This document shows positions 44,301 to 52,863 of a stretch of 64,000 nt of DNA, one piece after another; position 1 is the stretch's first letter; each line of letters starts with the position of its first letter. A model generated the notes under the pieces. The model was given only the letters and a program-made list of their open reading frames with translations. It did not search any database and was not told where the DNA came from. Position numbers and translations under genes: made by a program. This stretch comes from Nocardioides humilatus. Its GTDB lineage: Bacteria; Actinomycetota; Actinomycetes; Propionibacteriales; Nocardioidaceae. The stretch covers positions 186,001-250,000 of the forward strand of contig NZ_VUJV01000001.1 of assembly GCF_008373755.1 (NCBI RefSeq), written 5' to 3'.

Positions 44301-46387
44301 GTCACGCCACGGGTGGCGGCACTGCTGGTGCCCCCGTCACCGTCGGTCAGCACGAACCGCACCGTGCGGCTGGCCGTCGACGGGGTGTCGGAGACGTCGC
44401 GGTAGGTGATGTTGCGCAGCAGGGCCTCGGTCGCCGCCGGGGTCGCCGACGCGTTCAGGGTGATCACCAGCGGCGTGCTGCCGGTGGTCCCGCCCGTGAA
44501 GCTGCCGATCACGACGCCGCCGTAGGACACATCGGTTGCCGCGACGCCGATCTGGCCGGCCCCGGTGCCCTGGTTGCGGATCTCGAGGCGGTCCTCGGCG
44601 AGGCCGCCGGCGGAGAAGTCGATGGTCAGGGAGCCGGCGCCGAAGTTGGTCGAGTCGATGTCGGTGACCGTGCCGGTGGCTGTGATCGGAGCAGCGGAAG
44701 CGTTCTCGGTGAAGGAGAGCGCGGTGCCCTCGACCGCGCCCAGCACCGGCGCGTCGTTGGCGCAGGTCACCGTGACCGCGACGGTCGCCTCGGCACCGCC
44801 GACCAGGGTGTAGGTGAAGTCGTCGGTGGGTGCGCCCCCAGGAGCACTGTTGCAGTAGTCGGCTGCCGGCGCGTAGGTCAGGTCCGCGCCACCGTTCGTG
44901 ATCACGACCGCGCCGTGCGCCGGTTGGGTGACGGTGTCGATCGCGACCGGCGCGTGGTCGCCCGGGTCGTCGTTGGCCAGTACGTCGACCGTGGTCGCTG
45001 CGTCGTCCTCGGTGACCGTCTTCGCGTCGTCGGCGGCGACGGCAGGGTCGTCGACGCAAGTCACGGTCACCGCGACGTTCGCCGTGTCCCCGTCGGGCGT
45101 CAGCGTGTAGGTGAAGTCGTCGGTCGGCGTGCCTCCCGGGGAGCTGTTGCAGTAGCCCGCGTCGGGCTCGTAGGTGACCTCTTCACCACCGTTGGTGACG
45201 ACGACGGTGCCGTGATCGGGCTGGGTCACCGTGTCGACGTAGATCGGGGCGTGGTCGCCCGGGTCGTCGTTGAGGAGCACGTCGATGGCTCGCGGGTCGT
45301 CGTCCTCGTCGATGGTCTTGACGTCGTCGACCGCGGTCGCCGGCAGGTCGCCGCAGACGACGGTGACCGCGACCGTCGCGGTGCTCGTGCCCGGCCCCAG
45401 GGTGTAGGTGAAGTCGTCGGTCGGCGTGCCCCCGGGTTCGCTGTTGCAGTAGCCGGGGTCCGGCTCGTAGGTAAGGTCGGCGCCGCCACTGGTGATGGCC
45501 ACCGTGCCGTGCGTCGGTTGGGTCACCGACCCGATCGACTTCGGGCCACCGTCGACGTCGGTGTCGTTGGCCAGCACGTCGACCGTCGTCGCCGCGGCAT
45601 CCTCGGCGACGCTCGCGGTGTCGCCCACCGCCACCGGTTCGTCGTCGCGGCAGGCGACCTTCACCTTCACCTGGGCGGTCGAGCCGCCCGGGTAGAGCGT
45701 GTAGGTGAAGGTGTCCGGACTGGTCCCGGGAGGGGTGTTGCAGAAATCTGGGTCGGGGACGTAGAAGACCCGCTTCTTGCTCAGCGCGATCCGCACCGTG
45801 CCGTGCGGCGGCTGGGTGATCGCCTCCACCCGGATCGGCCCGCCGTCGGGGTCGGTGTCGTTGTCGAGGACCTCGATGTTGCGCTCGTCGACGTCCTCGT
45901 TGATCGTCCGGACGTCAGCCACGGCGGTCGGTTTCACCCGGTCGATCGTGTTGATGTCCTCGCAGTCGGGGTCGGCGACGTCCCAGTGGTCGTTGTTGGC
46001 GACGTCGTTGCCGTCGCCGCACGACATGGTGTCGAAGAAGCCCGCACCATCACGGTCCTGGAGGATGTCGTCGCCCGCGCCACCGATCGACGCGTCGTCG
46101 CCGTCGCCACCGCGCACGTCGTCGTTGCCGTCGCCGCCGTCGAGGGTGTCGTTGCCGGGACCGCCGTTCAGGAGATCGTCGCCGCCCAGGCCGTTGAGCT
46201 GGTCCGCACCACCGAAGCCGCAGATGACGTCGTTGCCCGACGTCCCGGTCAACGTGTCGGGCCCGTTGGTGCCCCTGATCGTGCACGGCGCGTCGACCGC
46301 CGGCGTGGCGGCCAGCGCCGCGGAGGGGAAGGCCTGCATGATGAGCGCAGCAGAGATCGCCAGGGCAAGGCGAACCTTCACCGTCAT
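38588..46387 (-). CDS. giant secreted repeat protein A (RTX, Big, cadherin-like, beta-helix)
   Basis: A 2,599-residue exported protein, paralogue of giant protein B. Signal peptide at residues 1-27 (LALAISAALIMQAFPSAALA); RTX repeats at about 41-112; a CEDI-containing linker; four Big-type modules (about 153-545); seven cadherin-like modules (about 545-1575); an Ig-like domain; a parallel beta-helix from about 1685; and a C-terminal cap ending SCTLPAMP. I chose ATG 46387, six bases after a GAGGACG site; ATG 46420 is in frame and would add 11 residues. It is the first gene of a two-gene unit with giant gene B. There is no visible cell-wall anchor. Adhesion, biofilm or surface-layer roles are possible; none is proven. 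Confidence 0.92.
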   Translation of the reverse strand: MTVKVRLALAISAALIMQAFPSAALAATPAVDAPCTIRGTNGPDTLTGTSGNDVICGFGGADQLNGLGGDDLLNGGPGNDTLDGGDGNDDVRGGDGDDASIGGAGDDILQDRDGAGFFDTMSCGDGNDVANNDHWDVADPDCEDINTIDRVKPTAVADVRTINEDVDERNIEVLDNDTDPDGGPIRVEAITQPPHGTVRIALSKKRVFYVPDPDFCNTPPGTSPDTFTYTLYPGGSTAQVKVKVACRDDEPVAVGDTASVAEDAAATTVDVLANDTDVDGGPKSIGSVTQPTHGTVAITSGGADLTYEPDPGYCNSEPGGTPTDDFTYTLGPGTSTATVAVTVVCGDLPATAVDDVKTIDEDDDPRAIDVLLNDDPGDHAPIYVDTVTQPDHGTVVVTNGGEEVTYEPDAGYCNSSPGGTPTDDFTYTLTPDGDTANVAVTVTCVDDPAVAADDAKTVTEDDAATTVDVLANDDPGDHAPVAIDTVTQPAHGAVVITNGGADLTYAPAADYCNSAPGGAPTDDFTYTLVGGAEATVAVTVTCANDAPVLGAVEGTALSFTENASAAPITATGTVTDIDSTNFGAGSLTIDFSAGGLAEDRLEIRNQGTGAGQIGVAATDVSYGGVVIGSFTGGTTGSTPLVITLNASATPAATEALLRNITYRDVSDTPSTASRTVRFVLTDGDGGTSSAATRGVTVVAVNDSPSISGVEGGALAYTENAAATVVTAIGAVSDVDSADFGTGVLTVDYFAGGQAEDRLEIRNQGTAAGQVGVSGADVTYGGVTAGSFTGGSGTTPLVITFNGSADPTVVTAVLRNVTYRNVSDNPSTSARTVRFVVTDGDGGTSSSSAIRVVTVGAVNDNPAISGVEAGALAYSENAAATVVTATGAVSDVDSADFGTGVLTVDYSAGGHADDRLEIRNQGTSAGQVGVSGSNVTYGGTTVGSFAGGSGTTSLTITFSVSATPTIVTAVLRNVTYRNVSDNPSTASRTVRFVVTDGDGGTSGAATRAVTVGAANDSPSITGIEVSALTYNENNAAAVITPNGVISDVDSDNYDTGTLTIDFSAGGQAEDRLEIRNEGTGTGQIGISGSNVTYGGSVTFGTFAGGTGTTPLVITLNNFATQSRTQALLRNITYRNVSDAPITTARTVRFILADGDGANSAPATRGVTVNATNDAPVVTVDGGSIGYTENGSAITVAPSATVSDVDNANIASATISIGSFEAGMVLAVTSLPGTATQSYNSGTGVLTISGGTATVAQYQAALRTLRFSSTAESFTASSTAILFLVNDGAAGSAGVARTVTLGNVNDAPTIADASAASTYVEQNSTASLVTPGLTVTDVDNANVASATVTISSPIAGDTLTFTNQNGITGSFSSGVLTLTGTTTKANYQTALRSVGFRNTTSDAPGGSRAFSVVINDGTVPSGAVARTITISQANDAPVVNLDAASGLTYAEQAGFVNLFGAAATITDPDSTTLGSLKVTVSAGFDGSFDTVQLNPAVTGFGVTFTGGVLTLTKVGGTLAEYQNALRNVQFRNTSEDPDHRNDGTANPTDANRAMSVVANDGAANSSAVTRAVTISPVNDAPGPPSVMPSTTGVRNTDLASDLSDLTPHVERAVNFVGSATDPDGLESNITVAPVTDAATAQGGLISIQANGAFVYHPPASASLASDTYAYVLTDGTSSTSPITFTVSLSGAVWYAAPTSPGGSGNGTVNRPFNTIAAALTAAGPGEPVFVFIQVGGLGMGGALVLSANDKLFGSGASLTNTDVGSATAETIYGSGGPAPFLAAPSGSDVITLASGSQVRGLNVLASGANALSGANTPGVVLSHMTIYEPTLATTQPSIEMTGSGNGLTLGPNVTLRSKGAGALALTNTALSGTVASVEVNASTTSPGISLTNTTGSLAISSVAITTTDQPGVLLSNATGITVAAGTVASTNRPAVNATGLAVGTSLTFTSVSSTNSTTNGVILDGTDTAWGFSAGAASVIQGSAQNAFDLNHGTGTVSYAGSIATPAAVKLVEVTARAGGATTFSGSLSGGGIVVLGNTGGTTTFSGTTKTINTGTTIGVNLASNTGSTIAFSNGGLDIDTTTGAGFVANAGGTVEITGTNNTIQTTSGTGINITSTTIGAAGVTFQAISANGAANGIMLNSPGKTGSFTVTGTGAVDSGGTIANTTGVGISLTNTGPVSLNRVRLEGTNRSAVRGAGVSGFSFTNGTILTAGDAWVSDTDAAIAFNDTSGGLNNNLDGVVTITGNTITTPRDGGIDIRNFAGTITNAVISNNTITTNGDPFFSKGDGIALLLRGSASTVASLTKATIATNTISGVPSGNGIRFEGGNGATSGGPSGTYGTPGGVDLVAITGNLVTGDPANRAGGSAIVTRMIGRGQGRFSVTSNGTVASPLSNTALVTILLENKGSGTVWFNASGNRVTANNTGVDPGIGLATGPTTQGDASTLAAPVTVATINTNTVTNTAGPGIQVYQADSNGSLDLRVQDNVTSNINSGQSFAGIVVNNGSNGSGSFNPRVCAQITGNDAASANTAIKQAGINLSRISTTAPYAFGLVGLAPSPATNATTESYAAGLNPLSDANPGGKKAEVRQGDNYTSCTLPAMP
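41650..44755 (-). repeat. seven cadherin-like coding repeats in giant protein A
   Basis: Module boundaries fall at about 44752, 44283, 43812, 43343, 42870, 42474, 42090 and 41660. The first four modules are about 470 bases each and very alike (two adjacent ones share the DNVSDNPSTSA-type strand and LEIRNQGT.AGQVGVSG); the last three are 384-430 bases and more divergent. Confidence 0.85.
44755..45931 (-). repeat. four Big-type modules with cysteine pairs in giant protein A
   Basis: Four modules of about 95-100 residues with the same strand pattern and cysteine positions (FCN, YCN; VAC, VVC, VTC) as those in giant protein B. The spacing between the two cysteines is nearly constant. Confidence 0.75.
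46052..46267 (-). repeat. RTX calcium-binding repeats in giant protein A
   Basis: About 70 residues of nonapeptides (GGADQLNGL, GGDDLLNGG, GNDTLDGGD) directly after the signal peptide and a CTI motif, a shorter version of the block in giant protein B. Confidence 0.85.
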
Positions 46388-46444
46388 TTGTGCCGTCCTC
46401 GGGAGCTGAGGGGCGTGCATGTAGTCGTGTCGTCCCCGAGGACG
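46388..46444 (-). promoter_or_regulatory. 5' leader hairpin covering the ribosome-binding site of giant gene A
   Basis: On the minus strand CGTCCTCGGG (46444-46435) pairs perfectly with CCCGAGGACG (46403-46394), leaving a 31-base loop. The 3' arm contains GAGGA, the only ribosome-binding-site-like sequence before ATG 46387. The folded leader would hide that site. The loop also contains an in-frame ATG (46420). The promoter further upstream was not identified. Confidence 0.6.
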
Positions 46445-46580
46445 TGAGCCGGACTCTGCCATCGGCGTGCGCTCGGCGTCCGCGGATTGGTAAAAGTCCC
46501 GGACAGCTCCGTGGCCGCGGTCCTGGCAGGCCCGACCCGGCCGACCGTGTCCCTGCGCGCGGAGGATCGTTGGACATCGC

Positions 46581-47063
46581 GTGTGGAAGACCTGGTTGAT
46601 CCGCGGCGCCGCCCTCGCGGTCGTCGTGCTGGTGTCGGGTGCCTGGGCCTGGAGCCTCGCGTCGGGCCTCGGCGACGACTCGAAGTCCCCGAAGGACAAG
46701 CAGGAGCGTCAGGGCACCCACCAGCGCCGGGAAGCCCAGGACGCCAACGACAAGGCCAAGCCACGCCGCACTGAGGGCGCGGACCCGTCCGACAACGCCA
46801 CCGACGGCTACGCGGAGATCGTCGATGCCGCTGACATCGCCACCGACGGCCCGTCCGACTCACCCGCGGCCCCGAGCACCCACGACACCCCGACGCCGGG
46901 GCCCTCCGGCGAGCCGCCGGCGACCCACACGCCGCACCCGACGCCCCATCCCACGCCGACGCCGATCCCCAGTGACCCGCCGACGACGCCTACTGACGAC
47001 TGCACGGTCGACGTCGGTGGCGCGGTCGACTGCATTCTGGACCCGATCACCGGACGGCCCTGA
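46581..47063 (+). CDS. membrane-anchored Pro/Thr-rich small protein
   Basis: I do not recognise this 160-residue protein. An N-terminal hydrophobic segment (residues 8-28, IRGAALAVVVLVSGAWAWSL) would export it or anchor it. It is followed by a charged region, a low-complexity Pro/Thr/His stretch (about 100-140) and two cysteines near the end (DDCTVDVGGAVDC). The start is GTG 46581; a GGAGG lies 15 bases upstream, a little far. It diverges from giant gene A and precedes the GH16 gene by 12 bases, so it may belong with the latter. A wall-spanning stalk is a possible role. Confidence 0.65.
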   Translation: MWKTWLIRGAALAVVVLVSGAWAWSLASGLGDDSKSPKDKQERQGTHQRREAQDANDKAKPRRTEGADPSDNATDGYAEIVDAADIATDGPSDSPAAPSTHDTPTPGPSGEPPATHTPHPTPHPTPTPIPSDPPTTPTDDCTVDVGGAVDCILDPITGRP

Positions 47064-47075
47064 CAGACTCCTCCC

Positions 47076-48587
47076 ATGTCTTTGCTGCGTGTCACGCGCG
47101 CCGGCCTCACCGGCCTCCTGATCGCCCTGCTCGCCGCCCTGCTGGTGCCGTCCGCCTCGGGCGCGCTCCCGACGCCGACTCTGACCGTTGCGCAGGCGCC
47201 CACGCCGGCGTACGTCGGCCAGCCCGTCACCCTCACGGTGACGATCAGCAACCCCGCGGCCACGACGAGCGAGGTCGTGACGTGGGAGAAGTTCAACGGA
47301 CTGCTGTGGAGCAGTGTCGGGACCGCTCCGGTCAACGCCTCCTCGAAGGCGACGCTCACGGTCACCCCGACCTCGACGACGTCGGTGAAGTACCGCGCGC
47401 GGATCGCCGCGTCGGCGACCCACGCGGCCGGCACCAGTGCGTCGTACTCGCTGGCAGCGCAGCTGAAGGCGCCCACGATGACGCTGACCAGCGCGAAGGA
47501 CTGGGTCGTCGTCAACCAGGCCGCCACCCTCACCGGGACCGTCACCGACCCGACGGCGCCCAACGAGACGATCACGCTGCAGAAGTGGTCCGGCCTGTCG
47601 TGGAGCACGGCGAAGACCGGCACCCTCCTCGCTGACTCGACGGTCTCGTTCTCGATCACCCCGACCACGACGGGCAACACGCGTTACCGCCTGTCGATCG
47701 CCAAGAACACCAAGCACGCGGCGGCGACGAGCCCGGAGTTCGTCCTGCGCTCGCTGGCCACGCCTCCCTTCGACTGCGGCGGCGGCACCCAGCCGTTGAA
47801 GCCGAACGGCACGCCGTGGACCTGCAGCTACAACGACGAGTTCAACGGCACCAGCCTCGACACGAACTACTGGACGCAGGGCACGTCGGACGCCACCAAC
47901 AAGTTCCCGGGCCCGAGCTACCAGAAGTCGTGCTTCATGGCGAACAGCCCCAGCTACACGACCAACGCCGTGCACAACGGCGTCCTCGAGCTCTACGCCC
48001 TCGTCCTCCCGACCGCGGTCGACTGCGGTCGCGGCGTGAGCAGTCGGATGGTCTCGGGCGAGGTGTTCTCCTACACGAAGTTCGCCCAGACCTACGGTCG
48101 CTACGAGGTCCGCGCCAAGCTGCCCGACCTGCAGACCAAGGGCGTGCAGGAGACGTTCTGGTTGTGGCCGGAGAACCAGTACCCGGACGGCGAGATCGAC
48201 TTCGCCGAGTTCTACAGCGCCAACCCGTCGAGCAACTTCCCGGTGATGCACTACTACGTGGACGACTCGACGAGGGATCCGGCGACGCACCACAACACCT
48301 ACCAGACGGTGGCGGGTTGCCCGCTGACCGCAGGCGCCTACAACACCTACCGCCTCGAGTGGTCGCCCGGGAACATGAAGTTCTTCATCAACAACGTGCT
48401 CTGCCTGGAAAACAACTACCAGGCGGCCAACACCGCGACGGGCAGCCCCGAACCCTTCAACCGGGACTTCTTCCTCGCTCTGACGCAGGCCTTCGGCACC
48501 AACGTGGGCGGCGACAATGTCTTCCCGCTCGCCACCGGTCCGACGTCGTCGAGCACGAAGATCGAGTACGTCCGGGTCTGGAAGTAG
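47076..48587 (+). CDS. secreted glycoside hydrolase family 16 with two Ig-like domains
   Basis: A 503-residue exported enzyme. Signal peptide at residues 1-30; two Ig-like repeats (about 32-125 and 130-225, both with a TWEKFNG/LQKWSG-LxWS strand); then a GH16 jelly-roll (about 230-503) with the catalytic ExDxxE signature in DGEIDFAEFY. GH16 enzymes cut beta-1,3 or beta-1,3-1,4 glucans, or related galactans; the exact glycan is not readable. It sits near the giant repeat proteins and downstream of the small membrane protein, so a role in shaping an extracellular glycan or in feeding on one is plausible. Confidence 0.9.
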   Translation: MSLLRVTRAGLTGLLIALLAALLVPSASGALPTPTLTVAQAPTPAYVGQPVTLTVTISNPAATTSEVVTWEKFNGLLWSSVGTAPVNASSKATLTVTPTSTTSVKYRARIAASATHAAGTSASYSLAAQLKAPTMTLTSAKDWVVVNQAATLTGTVTDPTAPNETITLQKWSGLSWSTAKTGTLLADSTVSFSITPTTTGNTRYRLSIAKNTKHAAATSPEFVLRSLATPPFDCGGGTQPLKPNGTPWTCSYNDEFNGTSLDTNYWTQGTSDATNKFPGPSYQKSCFMANSPSYTTNAVHNGVLELYALVLPTAVDCGRGVSSRMVSGEVFSYTKFAQTYGRYEVRAKLPDLQTKGVQETFWLWPENQYPDGEIDFAEFYSANPSSNFPVMHYYVDDSTRDPATHHNTYQTVAGCPLTAGAYNTYRLEWSPGNMKFFINNVLCLENNYQAANTATGSPEPFNRDFFLALTQAFGTNVGGDNVFPLATGPTSSSTKIEYVRVWK

Positions 48588-48627
48588 GAAATACCGAGAT
48601 CTGATAACGACTCGGTCGCAGCTGTAG

Positions 48628-50331
<1,704 letters not shown>

Positions 50332-50353
50332 ATCGCGGCAAGGAGGGCGCGCG

Positions 50354-51667
50354 TCAGCGAGCCGCGGCGCGCGCCTCCCCCGCCTCGATCTCCTGCGCGA
50401 GGTCGAGGCAGTAGCGACCGAAGTCGATCTGGATCGTGTGGCGCGGCACGTCGTAGTACTGCTCGAGGTGCCGCGCCTCGTCCTCCACCATGATGCGCGT
50501 CTGCTCCTCCACTGACGGCAGGGCGTAATCGCCGAGCAGCAGCTTGGCCAGCAGCTTGGACTGCTGCTCGGCGAGGTTGACGATCGTCGGCGACGACTGC
50601 GCCAGGCCGAGGTAGTAGAGGTGCTCGACGCCGGGCTTGATCATCCGTTTGAAGAGCGGGTAGCGGTGCTCGGCGTCGGGGTGGAGGTCGGCCTCGCTGT
50701 CGGTGAAGAAGGGGAACCTCATGTCGTAGCCGGTGGCGCAGATGATCACGTCGGCCTCGACCGACGAGCCGTCGGCCAGGTGGACCGTCCGCCCGTCGAG
50801 CCGATCGATCGCAGGCAGCATGTGGATGTCGCCAGAGCCGGCGCGGGTGAGGAAGTCGGCGCTCACCGAGGGGTGTGCCGAGAGCGGCTCGTGGTCCGGC
50901 TCGGGCAGGCCGTAGTTGCTCATGCTGCCGACCAGCTCACGGATCAGCTGACGCGAGGCCGCGAGCGCGACGTCCTTGGGGATGTCCGGCGGCGCCATCA
51001 CCTTGTCGGCCGCGACGCCGTTGCGATATTTCGGCAGCACCCACACCCCGCGCCGCGCGGAGACGTAGAGCTTCTCGGCCATCCAGCGGTTCGACAGCTC
51101 CGAGGCGATGTCCATCGCAGAGTTGCCCATGCCGACGACGATGACCCGCTTGCCGCGGATCTCGATCGGCTCGAACGGGCTGATGTAGGCGTGGCTGTGG
51201 ATCAGGTCGCCGTCGAAGTGGCCCGGGTAGTCCGGAAGCCGCGGCGCCCAGTGGTGGCCGTTGGCCACCACCAGGTCGGTGTAGCTGCGGGTCTCTCCGG
51301 TGGACAGGGTCAGGTCCCAGCCCTGGCTCTCGTTGCGGGCCGCGCGCACGACCTCTGTCTCGAACTCGATCGCCTCCCGCAGGCCGAAGTGGTCGACGTA
51401 GGCGCGGAAGTAGTCGTGGATCTGGGTGTGGTGCGGGAAGTCCGGGTAGTCCTCGGGGGCGGGGAAGTCCTCGAACTGGAGGCGCTGGGTCGAGGTGTCG
51501 ATGTGGAGCGACTCGTAGACCGAGGACCGGCCGTTGGGGTTACGGAAGTACCAGTTGCCACCCACGTCGTCGCTCATCTCGAAGTGGTCGTAGGCGATGC
51601 CGTGGTCCTTCAGGCGCTTCGCGGTGGTGATGCCGGAGCACCCGGCGCCGATGATCGCGACCTTCAC
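50354..51667 (-). CDS. flavin-containing monooxygenase
   Basis: A 437-residue class B flavoprotein monooxygenase. The FAD motif is IIGAGCSGITTAKRL at the N-terminus, the FMO/BVMO fingerprint FDGDLIHSHAY is near residue 155, the NADPH motif VVGMGNSAMDIA near 178, and the C-terminal ICATGYDMRFPFF near 310. These suit N/S-oxidation or Baeyer-Villiger chemistry; which of the two is not decided. It is 28 bases downstream of the class-C-type hydrolase on the same strand, so both are probably transcribed from the promoter with the KstR-like palindrome. Confidence 0.9.
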   Translation of the reverse strand: MKVAIIGAGCSGITTAKRLKDHGIAYDHFEMSDDVGGNWYFRNPNGRSSVYESLHIDTSTQRLQFEDFPAPEDYPDFPHHTQIHDYFRAYVDHFGLREAIEFETEVVRAARNESQGWDLTLSTGETRSYTDLVVANGHHWAPRLPDYPGHFDGDLIHSHAYISPFEPIEIRGKRVIVVGMGNSAMDIASELSNRWMAEKLYVSARRGVWVLPKYRNGVAADKVMAPPDIPKDVALAASRQLIRELVGSMSNYGLPEPDHEPLSAHPSVSADFLTRAGSGDIHMLPAIDRLDGRTVHLADGSSVEADVIICATGYDMRFPFFTDSEADLHPDAEHRYPLFKRMIKPGVEHLYYLGLAQSSPTIVNLAEQQSKLLAKLLLGDYALPSVEEQTRIMVEDEARHLEQYYDVPRHTIQIDFGRYCLDLAQEIEAGEARAAAR

Positions 51668-51695
51668 TGGTGTCTTCTCCTCGATGCTCGGGTGG

Positions 51696-52835
51696 TCAGA
51701 GAGCGGCGACGCAGTCGAACGCTGCCGTCAGGTAGGTGTCGGTCCGCGGCGAGGCCAGCAGGTGCGACGCCATCTGGTTGGGCACGTAGGCGACGGTGGT
51801 CCGGCTGTCGAGGGCGTTGACGACGACCGAGCCGCCCCACCCGCTCCACCAGCACGTGCGCCCGTCCGGGACCGCAGGAGCCGACGGCGTCGGCAGTCCG
51901 TAGCCGATGCCCCACGTGACCGGCTGCATCAGCACCTGGTCGAGGCCGCTCGCCTGGACATCGAACACGCGGTCGATCGTCGCGTCGCTCAACAACGACC
52001 TGCCGGCGTACGCGCCGCCGTGGGAGACGGCGGCCTGGATCTGGGCGACGCCGCGCGCGTTGCCGTGGCCGCCGACCGAGCCGACGCTGCCGCGGCGCCA
52101 GTCGGGGCTGTTGCACGCCTCGGGCAGCAGCAGCGGGTTGGCCATCGTGCGCAACAAGAAGCTGTCGGGCGGCAGCTTCGAGTAGTCCACCCCGGACGGG
52201 GGTGGGGGCAGCAGGTCGGCGCAGCGGTCCTGCTGGTCGTCGGGCACGCCGATCATGAAGTCGTCGGCGAACGGGCCGGCGACCTCGTCGCGGAAGACGT
52301 CGGCGAGAGGCCGACCGGCCGCTCGCCGTACCAGCCCGTCGAGCAGGTGGCCGTGGTCGACGATCTGGTACGCCGACCCAACGCCGGGCTCGTACCAGAG
52401 CGACTCCTCGGCCAGCCAGTCGCTGCTGCGCTCGAGGTCGAGCAGGTCCTCGACCGTGACCGGCCGACTCCAACCGGGCACCCCGCTGGTGTGCGAGAGC
52501 AGGTGCCGGACCAACACGCCGTCCTTGCCGTTGGTCGCGAAGTCCGGCCAGTAGTCCGCGACCGGGCTGTCGAGGTCGACGTCCCCGCGGTCCGCCAGCA
52601 CGAGGACCGTCAGCGCGGCCATCACCTTGGTCACCGACCAGGTCATGACGACGGTGTCCTCCCGCCACGGGACGCCCGGACGCGCCTCCCCGCCCCACAG
52701 GTCGACGACCAGCTCGCCGTCGTGGATCACCGCGACGGACGCGCCCGCGTCGGTCCCGTCGGCGAGGTTCTTCGTCAGCAGGTCGCGCAGCGGCGCGAAC
52801 TCCGGAGCACAGGTTCCGTCGACCACGGCCGCCAC
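51696..52835 (-). CDS. serine hydrolase of the class C beta-lactamase fold (esterase family VIII-like)
   Basis: A 379-residue enzyme with the SxxK nucleophile motif (WSVTK, about residue 66), a Tyr motif (SAYQIVDHG, about 155) and a C-terminal GWGG (about 335) in place of the KTG box. This combination is typical of family VIII esterases and EstB/LipE-type enzymes more than of true beta-lactamases. No signal peptide is seen. GTG 52835 is the longest start; GTG 52826 would suit a leaderless transcript from the TAGGGT at 52836-52841. A 16-bp KstR-type palindrome lies just upstream, so it may act on steryl or fatty esters. It leads the operon with the flavin monooxygenase. Confidence 0.88.
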   Translation of the reverse strand: MAAVVDGTCAPEFAPLRDLLTKNLADGTDAGASVAVIHDGELVVDLWGGEARPGVPWREDTVVMTWSVTKVMAALTVLVLADRGDVDLDSPVADYWPDFATNGKDGVLVRHLLSHTSGVPGWSRPVTVEDLLDLERSSDWLAEESLWYEPGVGSAYQIVDHGHLLDGLVRRAAGRPLADVFRDEVAGPFADDFMIGVPDDQQDRCADLLPPPPSGVDYSKLPPDSFLLRTMANPLLLPEACNSPDWRRGSVGSVGGHGNARGVAQIQAAVSHGGAYAGRSLLSDATIDRVFDVQASGLDQVLMQPVTWGIGYGLPTPSAPAVPDGRTCWWSGWGGSVVVNALDSRTTVAYVPNQMASHLLASPRTDTYLTAAFDCVAAL

Positions 52836-52847
52836 CCTAGCCGCGAC

Positions 52848-52863
52848 CTAGAACATGTTCTAG
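52848..52863. promoter_or_regulatory. KstR-type operator (perfect 16-bp palindrome)
   Basis: CTAGAACATGTTCTAG is its own reverse complement and contains TAGAACATGTTCTA, an exact fit to the KstR consensus TnnAACnnGTTnnA. AT-rich palindromes of this length are rare in such GC-rich DNA. It covers the promoter region of the serine hydrolase-monooxygenase pair and its right end overlaps the stop of the upstream SDR gene. Confidence 0.7.

Noticed and set aside
30500-44755. Regularly spaced repeats that might suggest a CRISPR array or satellite DNA
   Set aside because: The period (380-473 bases) is far too long for CRISPR, the repeats keep one reading frame, and they encode cadherin-like modules.
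46388-46699. Upstream in-frame extension of giant gene A
   Set aside because: It would bury the signal peptide behind about 100 basic residues and overlap the divergent small membrane protein gene. Only the 11-residue extension from 46420 is at all plausible.
48593-48616. Hairpin ACCGAG/CTCGGT after the GH16 gene as a terminator
   Set aside because: The stem has only six pairs with a 12-base loop and no T-run, too weak to call.
51696-52835. True class C beta-lactamase (antibiotic resistance)
   Set aside because: There is no signal peptide and no KTG box; the motifs fit family VIII esterases better, and the context is lipid or sterol metabolism.
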